A DNA stretch of 64,000 nucleotides from Phycobacter azelaicus (GCF_014884385.1 NZ_WKFH01000003.1:2636001-2700000); one strand, 5' to 3'. Positions 25,194 to 34,349 are shown, counted from the stretch's first letter. Notes: generated from the sequence alone by a model not told the origin. Made by a program: numbers and translations.

Positions 25194-26996
25194 ATGACAA
25201 CAAGCGACGTGCTGGAAGCTGAAACTTCGCCTGAACACCTTGAGAGGCTTAAGGAAAATCTGGAGAAAGTGGAGCAGCTCTCTAAGCGTCTGGTTGAGGT
25301 GATGGCTACAAAGAAGCCTCATCATCCGGGATTAGACGCTCCGAATCACGAACTGTTCGCACGTGCAGCAACCTCATACTGGGCCTCGATGCTGGAAAAC
25401 CCAGCCAAACTTCTGGAACATCAGATCGAGTATTGGGGAAAATCCGTGCTGAATTTCGCCGAGGCTCAGCAGGTGCTTGCCGGGCATGCAGGAGAAGATG
25501 AAGAGGACGCTTCAAGGGATCGCCGTTTCTCGAACCCGATGTGGGAAAAGAATCCATATTTCAAGTTTATCAAGCAGCAGTACCTGACGAATGCGGAGGC
25601 CATTCGGGATGCTGTAGAGGAGGCGGGCGATCTCAACCCGGTCGACAAGCAGCGACTGACCTATTTTGCCGATCAGATCATCCACATGATGGCGCCTACG
25701 AATTTCCTGCCAACCAATCCTGACGCGCTGGAACGCGCGCTGGAGACCGAGGGGCAGTCGCTTATTCAGGGGCTGGAAAACCTCGTGGCCGATCTTGAGG
25801 CCAATGATGGGGAACTGGTCGTGCGACTGGCCGATGACACGGCCTTCGAGATCGGGCGCAACCTTGCCACAACCCCCGGTGAGGTCGTCTATCGCAACCG
25901 CATGATGGAGTTGATCCAGTACCGACCGACCACGGATACGGTCCATGAAACACCGATCGTTCTATTCCCGCCGTGGATCAACAAATTCTACATCCTTGAT
26001 TTGAAGGCACAGAACAGCCTGATCAAATGGGTAACGGAACAGGGCTATACGCTGTTTGTAGTGTCCTGGGTCAATCCGGATGCTTCTTATTCCGAAGTGG
26101 GGCTTGAGGATTACATCGAAGAGGGTTTTTTGACCGCCATTGATGAGGTCAAGAAGATGTGCCAGGTGAAGCAGGTCAACGCGGTCGGCTATTGCATTGC
26201 TGGCACCACGCTGAGCCTGACGTTGTCGCTGATGAAACAGCGCGGCGACAAATCGGTGAAATCGGCGACCTTCTTCACTGCGTTGACAGATTTCGGCGAT
26301 CAGGGCGAATTCACACCCTTTTTGCAGAATGATTTCGTCGATGCCATTGAAGAGCAGATTGGCGACGATGGAATGCTGCCCTCCTACATCATGGCGCGGA
26401 CCTTCTCGTTCCTGCGGGCCAACGACCTGGTCTACGGGCCTGCCATCCGCAGCTACATGATGGGGGAGACGCCCCCCGCGTTTGATCTGCTGTACTGGAA
26501 CGGAGATGGCGCCAACCTGCCTGGCAAGATGGCGATCCAGTATTTGCGCGGCCTGTGCCAGAGCAATGATTTTGTGAATGATGGGTTCGAAATCCTCGGC
26601 CACAAGCTGCATGTGCGGGATGTGGATGTACCTTTGATGGCGGTGACCTGCGAGACGGATCACATCGCCCGCTGGAAGGATTGTTATCGCGGCGTGCAGC
26701 AGATGGGATCGCGCAGTAAGACGTTCATCGTTTCACAATCGGGTCATATCGCGGGCATCGTGAACCCACCCTCGCGCAACAAGTACGGGCATTACACCAA
26801 TGATGATCTGAAGGGCGATGCGGAAGCCTGGATGGAGGGGGCCAAGTTCAATGAAGGCTCCTGGTGGCCCCGTTGGGAGGCTTGGCTCAAAAAACGTTCC
26901 GGCAAGCAGGTTCCGGCCCGCGAACCCGGCGATTCGCAGCATCCACCCCTGGCTGCGGCGCCGGGGGACTATGTGCGCAAGGTTGCAAGATCTTGA
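25194..26996 (+). CDS. phaC: Class I poly(3-hydroxyalkanoate) synthase
   Basis: A 600-residue class I PHA synthase. Visible are the N-terminal PhaC domain (NPYFKFIKQQYL, 120-130), PWINKFYILDL (260-270), FVVSWVNPD (288-296), the catalytic cysteine in the lipase-like box GYCIAGT (Cys334), and a C-terminal SGHIAGIVNPP with the catalytic histidine. It polymerises (R)-3-hydroxyacyl-CoA, mainly 3-hydroxybutyryl-CoA, at the granule surface. phaP follows on the same strand 134 bases later, and PhaR-like sites flank it. The class I assignment rests on length and on the absence of a phaE partner. Confidence 0.95.
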   Translation: MTTSDVLEAETSPEHLERLKENLEKVEQLSKRLVEVMATKKPHHPGLDAPNHELFARAATSYWASMLENPAKLLEHQIEYWGKSVLNFAEAQQVLAGHAGEDEEDASRDRRFSNPMWEKNPYFKFIKQQYLTNAEAIRDAVEEAGDLNPVDKQRLTYFADQIIHMMAPTNFLPTNPDALERALETEGQSLIQGLENLVADLEANDGELVVRLADDTAFEIGRNLATTPGEVVYRNRMMELIQYRPTTDTVHETPIVLFPPWINKFYILDLKAQNSLIKWVTEQGYTLFVVSWVNPDASYSEVGLEDYIEEGFLTAIDEVKKMCQVKQVNAVGYCIAGTTLSLTLSLMKQRGDKSVKSATFFTALTDFGDQGEFTPFLQNDFVDAIEEQIGDDGMLPSYIMARTFSFLRANDLVYGPAIRSYMMGETPPAFDLLYWNGDGANLPGKMAIQYLRGLCQSNDFVNDGFEILGHKLHVRDVDVPLMAVTCETDHIARWKDCYRGVQQMGSRSKTFIVSQSGHIAGIVNPPSRNKYGHYTNDDLKGDAEAWMEGAKFNEGSWWPRWEAWLKKRSGKQVPAREPGDSQHPPLAAAPGDYVRKVARS

Positions 26997-27020
26997 AAAT
27001 AAAGCCTTTGCGGAAAATTT

Positions 27021-27031
27021 CTGCAACGCAG
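27021..27031. promoter_or_regulatory. PhaR operator candidate 1 upstream of phaP
   Basis: CTGCAACGCAG fits CTGC-N3-GCAG exactly, 100 bases before the phaP ATG. Confidence 0.6.
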
Positions 27032-27050
27032 CAAGAAATTTCTTGAAATG

Positions 27051-27061
27051 CTGCGATGCAG
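27051..27061. promoter_or_regulatory. PhaR operator candidate 2 upstream of phaP
   Basis: CTGCGATGCAG fits the same pattern and starts exactly 30 bases after the first site, close to three helical turns, so two repressors could bind one DNA face. Confidence 0.6.
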
Positions 27062-27130
27062 AAAGCATATTGGTTGCAGACAAGGGCAGGCGGGGTTGTC
27101 CCGGCTCCTGCAGCGAAAGGAACCAGTACA

Positions 27131-27574
27131 ATGGCTAAGACCCAAGATTTTACCGCGATGATGAAAGACATGATGGGCGCATTCCCCATGGACACCAAAG
27201 CCATGGAAGACGCATTCAAGAACTCTGCGGCTCTGAACGAGAAGCTGGCAGCAGTTGCGCTGGGCGCAGCTGAGCAGTCTGCGGATATCTCCACCAAGTG
27301 GACCAAAGACACCCTGTCCAAACTGGGCGCGATGTCCAAAGTTCAGTCCGAGCCTGCCGATTACGCCAAGGCCGCGACCGATTTCGCTAGTGCCTCTGCC
27401 GAAGTTGCCGCTGAAAACATGGCTGCCTTCGCTGAGATTGCAAAGAAAGCTCAAACCGAAACCGTTGAGCTGCTGATGGCGGCTGGCAAGGACATGAGCG
27501 AAGAAGCGACCGCTGCGGTCAAAAAGGCCACCGAAGAGGTGACCACCGCTGCCAAAAAAGCGGCCGCGAAATAA
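27131..27574 (+). CDS. phaP: Phasin family granule-associated protein
   Basis: The ATG at 27131 follows GAAAGGA with normal spacing and gives a 147-residue phasin; the frame extends to 27056 through the operator region, which cannot be coding. The protein is almost entirely amphipathic helix (FAEIAKKAQTETVELLMAAGKD) and ends in an Ala/Lys-rich tail (AAKKAAAK), as in the phasin_2 family. Phasins coat PHA granules and control their size and number. A strong terminator follows. Confidence 0.9.
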   Translation: MAKTQDFTAMMKDMMGAFPMDTKAMEDAFKNSAALNEKLAAVALGAAEQSADISTKWTKDTLSKLGAMSKVQSEPADYAKAATDFASASAEVAAENMAAFAEIAKKAQTETVELLMAAGKDMSEEATAAVKKATEEVTTAAKKAAAK

Positions 27575-27630
27575 GAACGTCCACATGAAGGCACCCGCTC
27601 TCCTCCCAATCGGTGCCGGAATGTGAAGAA

Positions 27631-27660
27631 AGGGCAGGCCACGCGGGGCCTGCCCTTTTT
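27631..27660 (+). terminator. Rho-independent terminator of phaP
   Basis: AGGGCAGGCC pairs with GGCCTGCCCT around ACGCG and is followed by five T residues, 56 bases after the phaP stop. Confidence 0.9.
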
Positions 27661-27694
27661 GCGTTCCAAGGGGAGGGTCCCCCGTAGTGCGGCG

Positions 27695-28564
27695 CTAGAA
27701 GGCTGAAGACCGAAAGCAGGTGTGCTTTGGCTGCCAGTCGCTCAGGCTCTGGATCTTCTCGGCGCTGATCTGTTGGTCCATTGTCGGTCCCTCGGCCCAC
27801 GCCCCGTATTTGCACAGGACATATTTCAGCGTGCGCACCACGTAGCCAGACGTATGGTCAGATCTGCGTGCGACTTCGGCGATGATCTCGGAAACGGGCA
27901 CACCGGTTTGCCCGCAGACATTAAACTCTCCAATGAGCTCAGGGCGCTCCAGCAGAGTGAGATAAGCCCGTGCCAGATCGTCCCGGTGGACAAGGGGCCA
28001 GCGTGTTCGCAGGCTGCCCCAAACCTCAATCGGCTCACCAGCTTTGGCCGCGGCTAGGTAGCGGGCGAAGGCGCCGCCTTCCTCATGATAAACAAGAGCC
28101 GGATGTACGACGGCCGCGGAAACTCCGGGTGCTTGCAGAACGCTGGCTCCCTGTTCCAGCATCCATTTAAAGCTCTGAAGCGGGCGTTTTGTCGATGTCT
28201 CATCAGCAGTTTTCGCACCCGTCACACCGTACAGCCAACAGCCGCCTGTGTAGAGAAAGCGCAGCGGTGAAGTGCGCCCTGCGGCGTGGCTCAGAATTTC
28301 CATGACCACCTTTCGGTCCGTTTCCGCCATGTCGGCTTCGAAAGTCGCCGCGGCGTGGATGACCGCATCCATTTTAGCAAGGGCAGCAGACCATTCCCGG
28401 GGGTGTCGCAGGTCACCGGCGAGAGGCTCGGCTCCCAGCGCCCTGATCTTTTCCTCGCTTGCGAAAGAACGAGCAAGGCCGATGGCGGTATGCCCATTCC
28501 GCACCAACTCCCGGGTGATTGCGGTTCCGATCGACCCGGTTGCGCCCAAAATCAATACGCGCAT
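27695..28564 (-). CDS. NAD(P)-dependent epimerase/dehydratase (extended SDR)
   Basis: The ATG at 28564 follows GAGGAAA and gives 289 residues; a longer frame to 28615 lacks a site. The protein opens with the Rossmann glycine motif VLILGATGSIG (3-13), contains LYTGGCWLYG and the usual VHRDDLARAYL segment, and fits the extended short-chain dehydrogenase family. The YxxxK catalytic pair is not clear in the expected place, so it may be an atypical member (NmrA-like or reductase). The gene is isolated between phaP and phaR and its substrate is unknown. Confidence 0.75.
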   Translation of the reverse strand: MRVLILGATGSIGTAITRELVRNGHTAIGLARSFASEEKIRALGAEPLAGDLRHPREWSAALAKMDAVIHAAATFEADMAETDRKVVMEILSHAAGRTSPLRFLYTGGCWLYGVTGAKTADETSTKRPLQSFKWMLEQGASVLQAPGVSAAVVHPALVYHEEGGAFARYLAAAKAGEPIEVWGSLRTRWPLVHRDDLARAYLTLLERPELIGEFNVCGQTGVPVSEIIAEVARRSDHTSGYVVRTLKYVLCKYGAWAEGPTMDQQISAEKIQSLSDWQPKHTCFRSSAF

Positions 28565-28702
28565 GCGCTTTTCCTCTATCCTACCCAGTGCGAGGAGGAC
28601 TGTGTAAAAGTTCAAGTATGCTTTAGGTCAAGGGCTATTGGTGGCTCGTTGATAGGCTGGTGCCTGACAAAAGCTAAGCACGCGCGAGGCTTTTCTTTTG
28701 TT

Positions 28703-28733
28703 CTGCGCTCGCATAGGGTTTTCTGCAGTGCAT
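28703..28733. promoter_or_regulatory. Possible PhaR autoregulatory sites
   Basis: Two imperfect copies of the CTGC/GCAG pattern (CTGCGCTCGCAT from 28703 and CTGCAGTGCAT from 28723) lie 20-50 bases upstream of phaR. Each differs from CTGC-N3/4-GCAG only in the last base, which would fit negative autoregulation. Confidence 0.4.
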
Positions 28734-28753
28734 CATGTCTGGGGAGGTATGAC

Positions 28754-29323
28754 ATGGCGGAACAGGACAAGCCCCTGTTGATAAAACGCTACGCAAGTCG
28801 GCGCCTGTACAACACCGAAACCAGTGATTACGTGACACTGGAAGATATTGCCGGGTTCATCCGGGATGGCCGCGAGGTTCAGATCGTTGATTTGAAGACA
28901 GGCGATGATCTAACGCGTCAGTACCTGTTGCAGATCATCGCCGAGCACGAAAGCCGTGGTGAGAATGTTCTGCCCGTGAACGTGCTCAACGATCTTGTGC
29001 GCAGCTACATGGTGCCGGGGGGCGGTGTGATGCCGCAATTCCTGCAGGCCTCGTTCGATATGTTGCGCGACAGCCAGTCAAAGATGATGGAGAATATGAA
29101 CGCCATGAACCCGATGGCGAGTATTCCCGGCTTTGAGGCGATGAAGGCGCAGCAGGAAGCTTTCCTCAAGGCAATGACCGGTGGGTTGTCCGGCAGTTGG
29201 ACTGGCGGATCCAGCGGTCCTGAGCCGGACAACGGGGCGGCCGATGACGGCGAGCAAGAAGATCTGGATGCGATAAAGCGCCAGCTGAGCGAGCTTCAGG
29301 ACAAGCTGTCCAAGATCAAGTAA
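28754..29323 (+). CDS. phaR: Polyhydroxyalkanoate synthesis repressor PhaR
   Basis: Set at the ATG at 28754 behind GGGGAGGT; the frame extends far upstream but codes nothing conserved there. The 189-residue product begins with the PHA/PHB accumulation regulator DNA-binding domain (LLIKRYASRRLYNTETSDYVTLEDIAGFIRDG, about 8-40). A PHB_acc segment (TRQYLLQIIAEHESRG) follows, then a helical C-terminus ending in a short coiled coil (IKRQLSELQDKLSKIK). PhaR senses PHA granules, binds them, and so releases operators of phaP and phaR. Candidate operators stand upstream of phaC, phaZ, phaP and phaR. Confidence 0.93.
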   Translation: MAEQDKPLLIKRYASRRLYNTETSDYVTLEDIAGFIRDGREVQIVDLKTGDDLTRQYLLQIIAEHESRGENVLPVNVLNDLVRSYMVPGGGVMPQFLQASFDMLRDSQSKMMENMNAMNPMASIPGFEAMKAQQEAFLKAMTGGLSGSWTGGSSGPEPDNGAADDGEQEDLDAIKRQLSELQDKLSKIK

Positions 29324-29363
29324 TCACGCAATGTGATTGTGACCTGGCGCTCACCGCGCAAAG

Positions 29364-29387
29364 AAACCCGGCAGTGCCGGGTTTTTT
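29364..29387 (+). terminator. Rho-independent terminator of phaR
   Basis: AACCCGGCA pairs with TGCCGGGTT and continues into TTTTTT, about 40 bases after the phaR stop. Confidence 0.9.
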
Positions 29388-29551
29388 GTATCTTATGCGG
29401 TGCGTGAAGCGAGGTATCGGCGCCCGCCCGATCCCCGAAACAGCCCCTGTGGGTTGCCTGGGATCCGTCGGGCAGGGTGCCGTCCATTCGCGCGGCGCGA
29501 CCACGCCATTTTGTGGCCTGTTTTGCTGCCTATACGTCGGCAGGCTTTGGG

Positions 29552-30760
29552 TCAGGCTGCGGCCCTGTCCATCGTTTCGCTGACAGCTGCGAGTAGGATT
29601 TCACAGATCACATCCAGCTCTGCTTTGGTCAGGCGCACCGGCAAGCGCACATCGCAGGCCTTCATCAGCATTGCGCGGGTCTGGGGCAATTCGGGCAGAT
29701 CAGAGAGGAACTGCCAGTTCCAGAACGCGCGGGCATTGTCCGTGGACAGGCCAAAGACCTGAACCTTGACGCCTTTTTCCGCGGCGGAGGTGGCGAAGGC
29801 TTTGATCTCTTCCTCGCTCATGCCAACCAGATTGAACTGGATCGAATCCGGGGCACGCCGTTCAGGTGCAAGCGGGGCAGGCACATCGAAATATGGGGAG
29901 GCATTCAGGCGGTCCGCCACGTAATCGTGGTTCTTCAGCCCGTCCCGCACCCGGCGCGCCAGTTCCGGTAGCTGCGGGCGGATCACAGCGGCGGAAAGAT
30001 TGCTCATCCGGAGGTTATAGAGCGGCAGCTGATTCTGCCATTTGGCAAAGGCCTCGGCCAGATCCGGAGTGTTCTCACCGCGCGGGCCTTTGTGCTTTTG
30101 CCAGTTGTGTTCATAGGCACCGGACATGATCACTGCGCGCGCCACGAGATCCGCATCATTGGTGACAAGGATACCACCTTCGCCTGCGTTTATCATCTTG
30201 TAGGACTGGAAGGAGAAGCAGCCGACGCGACCAATGGTGCCGATGTTTTCGCCGTTCCAGGTCGTGCCAAGCGAATGGGCGGCGTCCTCGATCACGGGGA
30301 TGCCGCGTGCGTCACACAAGGCCATGATTGCATCCATATCGGAGGTATGACCGCGCATGTGGCTGATGATGACAGCAGAGATATCCTGATCTATCCGTGC
30401 CTCGAAGTCCGCCATGTCGATGCGGTAGTTTTCACCCACCTCGCACAGAACTGGCACACAGTCGGCATGAACGACCGAGGATGGGACGGCCGCGAAAGTG
30501 AAACCGGGGATCAATACGCGGGCGTCGCGGGGCAGGCCGAGCGCCTTCAAGGACAGAAACAGAGCTGCAGAACAGGACGACACCGCAAGCGCATATTTGC
30601 AGCCGATCAGATCCGCGAATTCCTGCTCCAGCAGGGCAACCGGTGCATCCTGAGGCGCCGTGTAGCGGAAGAGGTCGCCCGATTGCATCAGGGCTTCTAT
30701 CGCCTCGCGCGCGGCTGCGGGGATCGGTTCGGCGTCGTGAACGTTGGGGGGCAGCGTCAT
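29552..30760 (-). CDS. DegT/DnrJ/EryC1/StrS-family aminotransferase
   Basis: A 402-residue PLP-dependent aminotransferase of the sugar-aminotransferase family. It has AVSSCSAALFLSLKALGL (59-76), IPGFTFAAVPSSVV (84-97), the PLP aspartate in IEDAAHSLG (Asp159) and the PLP lysine in SFQSYKMINAGEGG (Lys188). Members transfer amino groups to nucleotide-linked keto sugars or related compounds. No sugar-nucleotide or glycosyltransferase genes are adjacent, so the substrate is open. The gene points the same way as the polyamine cluster but is separated from it by 153 bases. Confidence 0.85.
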   Translation of the reverse strand: MTLPPNVHDAEPIPAAAREAIEALMQSGDLFRYTAPQDAPVALLEQEFADLIGCKYALAVSSCSAALFLSLKALGLPRDARVLIPGFTFAAVPSSVVHADCVPVLCEVGENYRIDMADFEARIDQDISAVIISHMRGHTSDMDAIMALCDARGIPVIEDAAHSLGTTWNGENIGTIGRVGCFSFQSYKMINAGEGGILVTNDADLVARAVIMSGAYEHNWQKHKGPRGENTPDLAEAFAKWQNQLPLYNLRMSNLSAAVIRPQLPELARRVRDGLKNHDYVADRLNASPYFDVPAPLAPERRAPDSIQFNLVGMSEEEIKAFATSAAEKGVKVQVFGLSTDNARAFWNWQFLSDLPELPQTRAMLMKACDVRLPVRLTKAELDVICEILLAAVSETMDRAAA

Positions 30761-30913
30761 ATTTCAATTTCCCAAATTTACCATTTCAATATTCTAAAAC
30801 AACGATCGCACAAAGCCAAGTTGAATGCGCTGACTGCGACGTCAACGCTCCAAAATTTCACAGAACTGTTGTGTTTCCGATAGGGCCAGCGCTCTTGCGC
30901 GCCGGAACGGGCC

Positions 30914-32224
30914 TCAGAAGCCGAGCCGATCCCGCAGGGCGAACCAAGTCATGGCCAACACCAAAAGCGGGGAGCGCATCCGCGGCCCACCTGGGAAAGC
31001 AGGGGCGGGAACGCGGGACAGGGTATCAAAGCCCTCCGCCTGACCTTTGATTGCCCGTGCCATCAGCTGACCTGCATGTGTTGCGGTGCCAACGCCATGA
31101 CCTGAGTATCCCGAGGCGGACAAGGTATTCGCAGACAGCCGCGCCAGATAGGGCATTCGCTTCATGGTGATCCCGAGCGTGCCGCCCCAGGCATAGTCAA
31201 CGCGCACATCCCGCAGATGGGGGAAAATCTGATGCATCGGCTTACGGACCACGGCCTCAATATCGGCGGGGAAACGGTAACCGTAGCTTTCGCCGCCGCC
31301 GAACAGCAGCCGCTTGTCGTGACTGAGGCGGAAATAATTGACTACGAATTTGCTGTCGGCCACAGCCACATCGCGGGTCAGAACTTCGGCGGCGCGGTCC
31401 CCCAGCGGCTCGGTCGCGACGATGAAGTTGTTGATCGGCATCACGCGGGCGGCGACCTTGCGGTTGAGCCCACCAAGGTAGCCGTTGCAGGCTAGGATCA
31501 GGTGGTCCGCCGTGACGGTCCCCGTCGCTGTGCGGACCTTGATCTCGGCGCCTTCGGTAATTTCAAGCGCCTCTGTTTGCTCGTGGATTTTGGCGCCGAG
31601 CTGATGCGCGGCGCGGGCCAGGCCCAGGGCGTAGTTCAGCGGGTGCAGATGCGCGGCGCCGTGGTCCAGGAAACCGCCCTGGTAGTCGGGCGACGGGCAC
31701 ATGGCGTGGCAGGCATCGCGATCCAGCACCTCTAGTTGATCGTAGCCATAACGATCCTGAAGGTGGTGGGCATAATCATGCAGATGGCTCACATCCCCGC
31801 GCGAAGACCCTGTCCAGGCGACACCGGGTTTCAGGTGGCAGTCGATGTCATGGCGCGTGATCAGGGATTTGACCAGATCCTTGGCCTCTTCGCCCAGCTG
31901 CCAGAGTTTTTGCGCCTCGGTTTCGCCCATGAGATCTTCGAGGTCTTCCTGATCCATCCGCTGGCCACTGCCGAGCTGGCCGCCATTTCGGCCCGAGGCC
32001 CCAAAGCCGACCCGGTGAGCATCCAGCAGGACCACCTCCATCCCCGCCTCGGCCAGATGCAGCGCGGCGGAAAGGCCGGTGTATCCTCCACCGACAATGC
32101 AGACGTCGGCGCGGGTGTCGCCTTGCAGCGCGGCGAAGGGGGCCGTTTCGGCTGCGGTCGCAGCATACCAGCTGGTGGGGTATTGACCCTTGCGGTCGTT
32201 GGTATAGAGCAGATTCAAGGCCAT
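30914..32224 (-). CDS. puuB: FAD-dependent oxidase, gamma-glutamylputrescine oxidase-like (PuuB/OrdL)
   Basis: A 436-residue D-amino-acid-oxidase-fold flavoprotein. The dinucleotide-binding motif CIVGGGYTGLSAALHLAEAG lies at about residues 42-61. GASGRNGGQLGSGQR and late segments YLARLSANTLSASGYSGHGVGTATHAGQL match the PuuB/OrdL group. PuuB oxidises gamma-glutamylputrescine to the aldehyde. It ends the cluster containing two PuuA-like ligases and an amidotransferase, which supports the polyamine role. GAGGTGA precedes the ATG. Confidence 0.85.
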   Translation of the reverse strand: MALNLLYTNDRKGQYPTSWYAATAAETAPFAALQGDTRADVCIVGGGYTGLSAALHLAEAGMEVVLLDAHRVGFGASGRNGGQLGSGQRMDQEDLEDLMGETEAQKLWQLGEEAKDLVKSLITRHDIDCHLKPGVAWTGSSRGDVSHLHDYAHHLQDRYGYDQLEVLDRDACHAMCPSPDYQGGFLDHGAAHLHPLNYALGLARAAHQLGAKIHEQTEALEITEGAEIKVRTATGTVTADHLILACNGYLGGLNRKVAARVMPINNFIVATEPLGDRAAEVLTRDVAVADSKFVVNYFRLSHDKRLLFGGGESYGYRFPADIEAVVRKPMHQIFPHLRDVRVDYAWGGTLGITMKRMPYLARLSANTLSASGYSGHGVGTATHAGQLMARAIKGQAEGFDTLSRVPAPAFPGGPRMRSPLLVLAMTWFALRDRLGF

Positions 32225-32310
32225 GGGGTCACCTCATGCAGACGGGGCGCGCCGAGAGATGCGGCGCGGGTGTTTGGGCATTTTGCCGCGCGGGCGGCTT
32301 GGGGCGAGGG

Positions 32311-33669
32311 TCAGACGTTCAGCAGCAGGTGCTCGCGCTCCCAAGGGGAGATGACCTGCAGGAATTCCTCGTATTCGGTGCGTTTGACGATGCCATAAAC
32401 GCGGGCAAACTCGGTGCCGAGCACTTCGTGCAGCTTGGTTGCTTCGTCGAAGAGATCCAAAGCCTGTCCCATGACCTGGGGAATGTCGCCTTCGCCTTCA
32501 TAGGCATCTCCCTTGAACTGGCGGCGGGGGCGTTCCTCTTCGATCAGGCCGAGGTATCCGCAGGCCAGGGACACGGCGATGCCCAGATAGGGATTGCAGT
32601 CCATCCCGGCCAGACGGTTCTCCACGCGGCGTGCAGAGGGGCCAGACAGTGGTACGCGGATGCCCGTGGTTCGGTTGTCACGGCCCCATTCCAGATTGAT
32701 GGGCGCAGCGTGGTCTTTCACGTAGCGCCGGTAGGAGTTCACGTAAGGCGCCATCACTGCAATCCCGGCTGGCAGGTGGGTCTGAAGGCCCGCGATAAAG
32801 TGGTAAAAGGCGTCCGTTTCACCCCCTTGCGGACCGGAAAAGATGTTCTCGCCGGTTTCCATGTCGATGATGGAGTGATGGATATGCATGGCCGAACCGG
32901 GTTCATCCGCGATGGGCTTTGCCATGAAGGTGGCAAAACAATCGTGGCGTAAGGCTGCCTCGCGGATCAGGCGTTTGAAATAGAAGACCTCGTCCGCCAG
33001 TTTCACCGGATCGCCGTGACGCAGATTGATCTCAAGCTGTCCTGCGCCGCCTTCCTGGGTAATACCGTCGATCTCGAAACCTTGCGCCTCGGCAAAGTCG
33101 TAGATGTCGTCTATGACCGGGCCGAACTCATCGACTGCGGTCATAGAATAAGCCTGCCGTGCAGCCGCAGGACGGCCCGAGCGGCCCATCATCGGCTTGA
33201 TCTCATGGGCGGGGTCCACGTTGCGGGCCACGAGGAAGAACTCCATCTCGGGGGCGACGACCGGCTCCCAGCCCTTGTCGCGATAGAGCTGCACCACACG
33301 CTTCAACACATTGCGCGGTGAGCAGGCCACAGGGTTGCCATCACGGTCAAAGGCGTCGTGGATCACCTGCAGCGTCCAGTCGCCCGTCCATGGGGCCGCC
33401 GTGGCGGTGGACATGTCGGGATAAAGCGTCATGTCCTTTTCGATGAAGCCGTCCTCATCGGCGGCTTCGCCCCAATCCCCGGTGATGGTCTGGTAAAAGA
33501 TGCTGTCGGGCAGGTGGAAATAGTCCTGCTTGGCAAACTTGCTGGCCGGCACCGCCTTGCCCCGGGCGATGCCCGGCAGGTCCGAGATGATGCATTCAAC
33601 CTCGTCAAGACGACGGCCCTCCAGATAGGATTTTGCGGCGTCAGGAAGGGCGTCGAGCCAGGCGGACAT
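32311..33669 (-). CDS. puuA: Glutamine-synthetase-family gamma-glutamylpolyamine ligase (PuuA-like), second copy
   Basis: A 452-residue member of the glutamine synthetase fold, closer to PuuA-type ligases than to GlnA. Landmarks include TATAAPWTGDWTLQVIHDAFDRDGNP, PEMEFFLVARN (metal Glu), EGGAGQLEINLRHGDPVKLAD, IADEPGSAMHIHHSI and RLAGMDCNPYLGIA. PuuA attaches glutamate to putrescine using ATP. The ATG overlaps the amidotransferase stop (TGATG). It shares the cluster with another PuuA-like gene about 45% similar by eye. Which copy takes which amine cannot be told. Confidence 0.87.
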   Translation of the reverse strand: MSAWLDALPDAAKSYLEGRRLDEVECIISDLPGIARGKAVPASKFAKQDYFHLPDSIFYQTITGDWGEAADEDGFIEKDMTLYPDMSTATAAPWTGDWTLQVIHDAFDRDGNPVACSPRNVLKRVVQLYRDKGWEPVVAPEMEFFLVARNVDPAHEIKPMMGRSGRPAAARQAYSMTAVDEFGPVIDDIYDFAEAQGFEIDGITQEGGAGQLEINLRHGDPVKLADEVFYFKRLIREAALRHDCFATFMAKPIADEPGSAMHIHHSIIDMETGENIFSGPQGGETDAFYHFIAGLQTHLPAGIAVMAPYVNSYRRYVKDHAAPINLEWGRDNRTTGIRVPLSGPSARRVENRLAGMDCNPYLGIAVSLACGYLGLIEEERPRRQFKGDAYEGEGDIPQVMGQALDLFDEATKLHEVLGTEFARVYGIVKRTEYEEFLQVISPWEREHLLLNV

Positions 33670-34349
33670 CAGGTTCTCTCTTTCTTGAAAAACTCGGTCA
33701 GGAAGTTTGCGATTTCAGGGTTATCTACGGGGGTTTTCAGATCTTTGGCGGCGCTGTCGAGGATAGGATCTGGCACCACGCCGCGACCGCGCTTCTCGAT
33801 CAGCCCTTGGACAAAACCATTCGAAAACTCTGGGTGCGGCTGCACGGTCCAGATGTGGTCGCCATAGGCCAGGATACCGTTCTCGCAGAAATCATTGCCT
33901 GCCAGAACGCGGGCGCCTTCGGGGCGCTGGATCACCTGATCCTGATGCCAGGCGTTGAGGGTCAGCGCTTTGCCGCCTTGCTGGTATGTCACGTGACCCA
34001 CGGCCCAGCCGCCCTCATACTTGGCGACGGTACCGCCAAGAGCCTGCGCGATGATTTGATGGCCAAAGCAAATCCCGGCCATGGGCTGTTTGCGCTCATC
34101 GATTTGACGGATCAGATCCTCAAGCGGGGGGATCCAGTCATGGGGCTCATAGGCGCCGTGTTTTGAGCCGGTGATCAGCCAGGCGTCTGCGTCTTCGGGC
34201 CCGTCCGGGAAGATACCATCGACCACCGCCCAGGTTTCAAAGTCAAACCCGTTCCCGCCCAAAAGGCTGCGGAACATTTCATCATAGTCGCCCGAGCTTT
34301 CGATGAGGTCTTCGGGGGCATGGCCGGTTTGCAGAATGCCGATTTTCAT
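33669..34349 (-). CDS. Class I glutamine amidotransferase (PuuD-like role)
   Basis: A 226-residue GATase1-fold protein with the nucleophile in AGICFGHQIIAQALGG (Cys94) and the partner His/Glu in QPHPEFSNGF (His172, Glu174). Free-standing members of this GMP-synthase-like group hydrolyse glutamyl amides; in this cluster it would replace PuuD, which removes glutamate from gamma-glutamyl-GABA. This is inference from position. The gene is preceded, 9-22 bases before the ATG, by the TTTGATCAAA palindrome also found upstream of the first puuA copy. Confidence 0.8.
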   Translation of the reverse strand: MKIGILQTGHAPEDLIESSGDYDEMFRSLLGGNGFDFETWAVVDGIFPDGPEDADAWLITGSKHGAYEPHDWIPPLEDLIRQIDERKQPMAGICFGHQIIAQALGGTVAKYEGGWAVGHVTYQQGGKALTLNAWHQDQVIQRPEGARVLAGNDFCENGILAYGDHIWTVQPHPEFSNGFVQGLIEKRGRGVVPDPILDSAAKDLKTPVDNPEIANFLTEFFKKERT

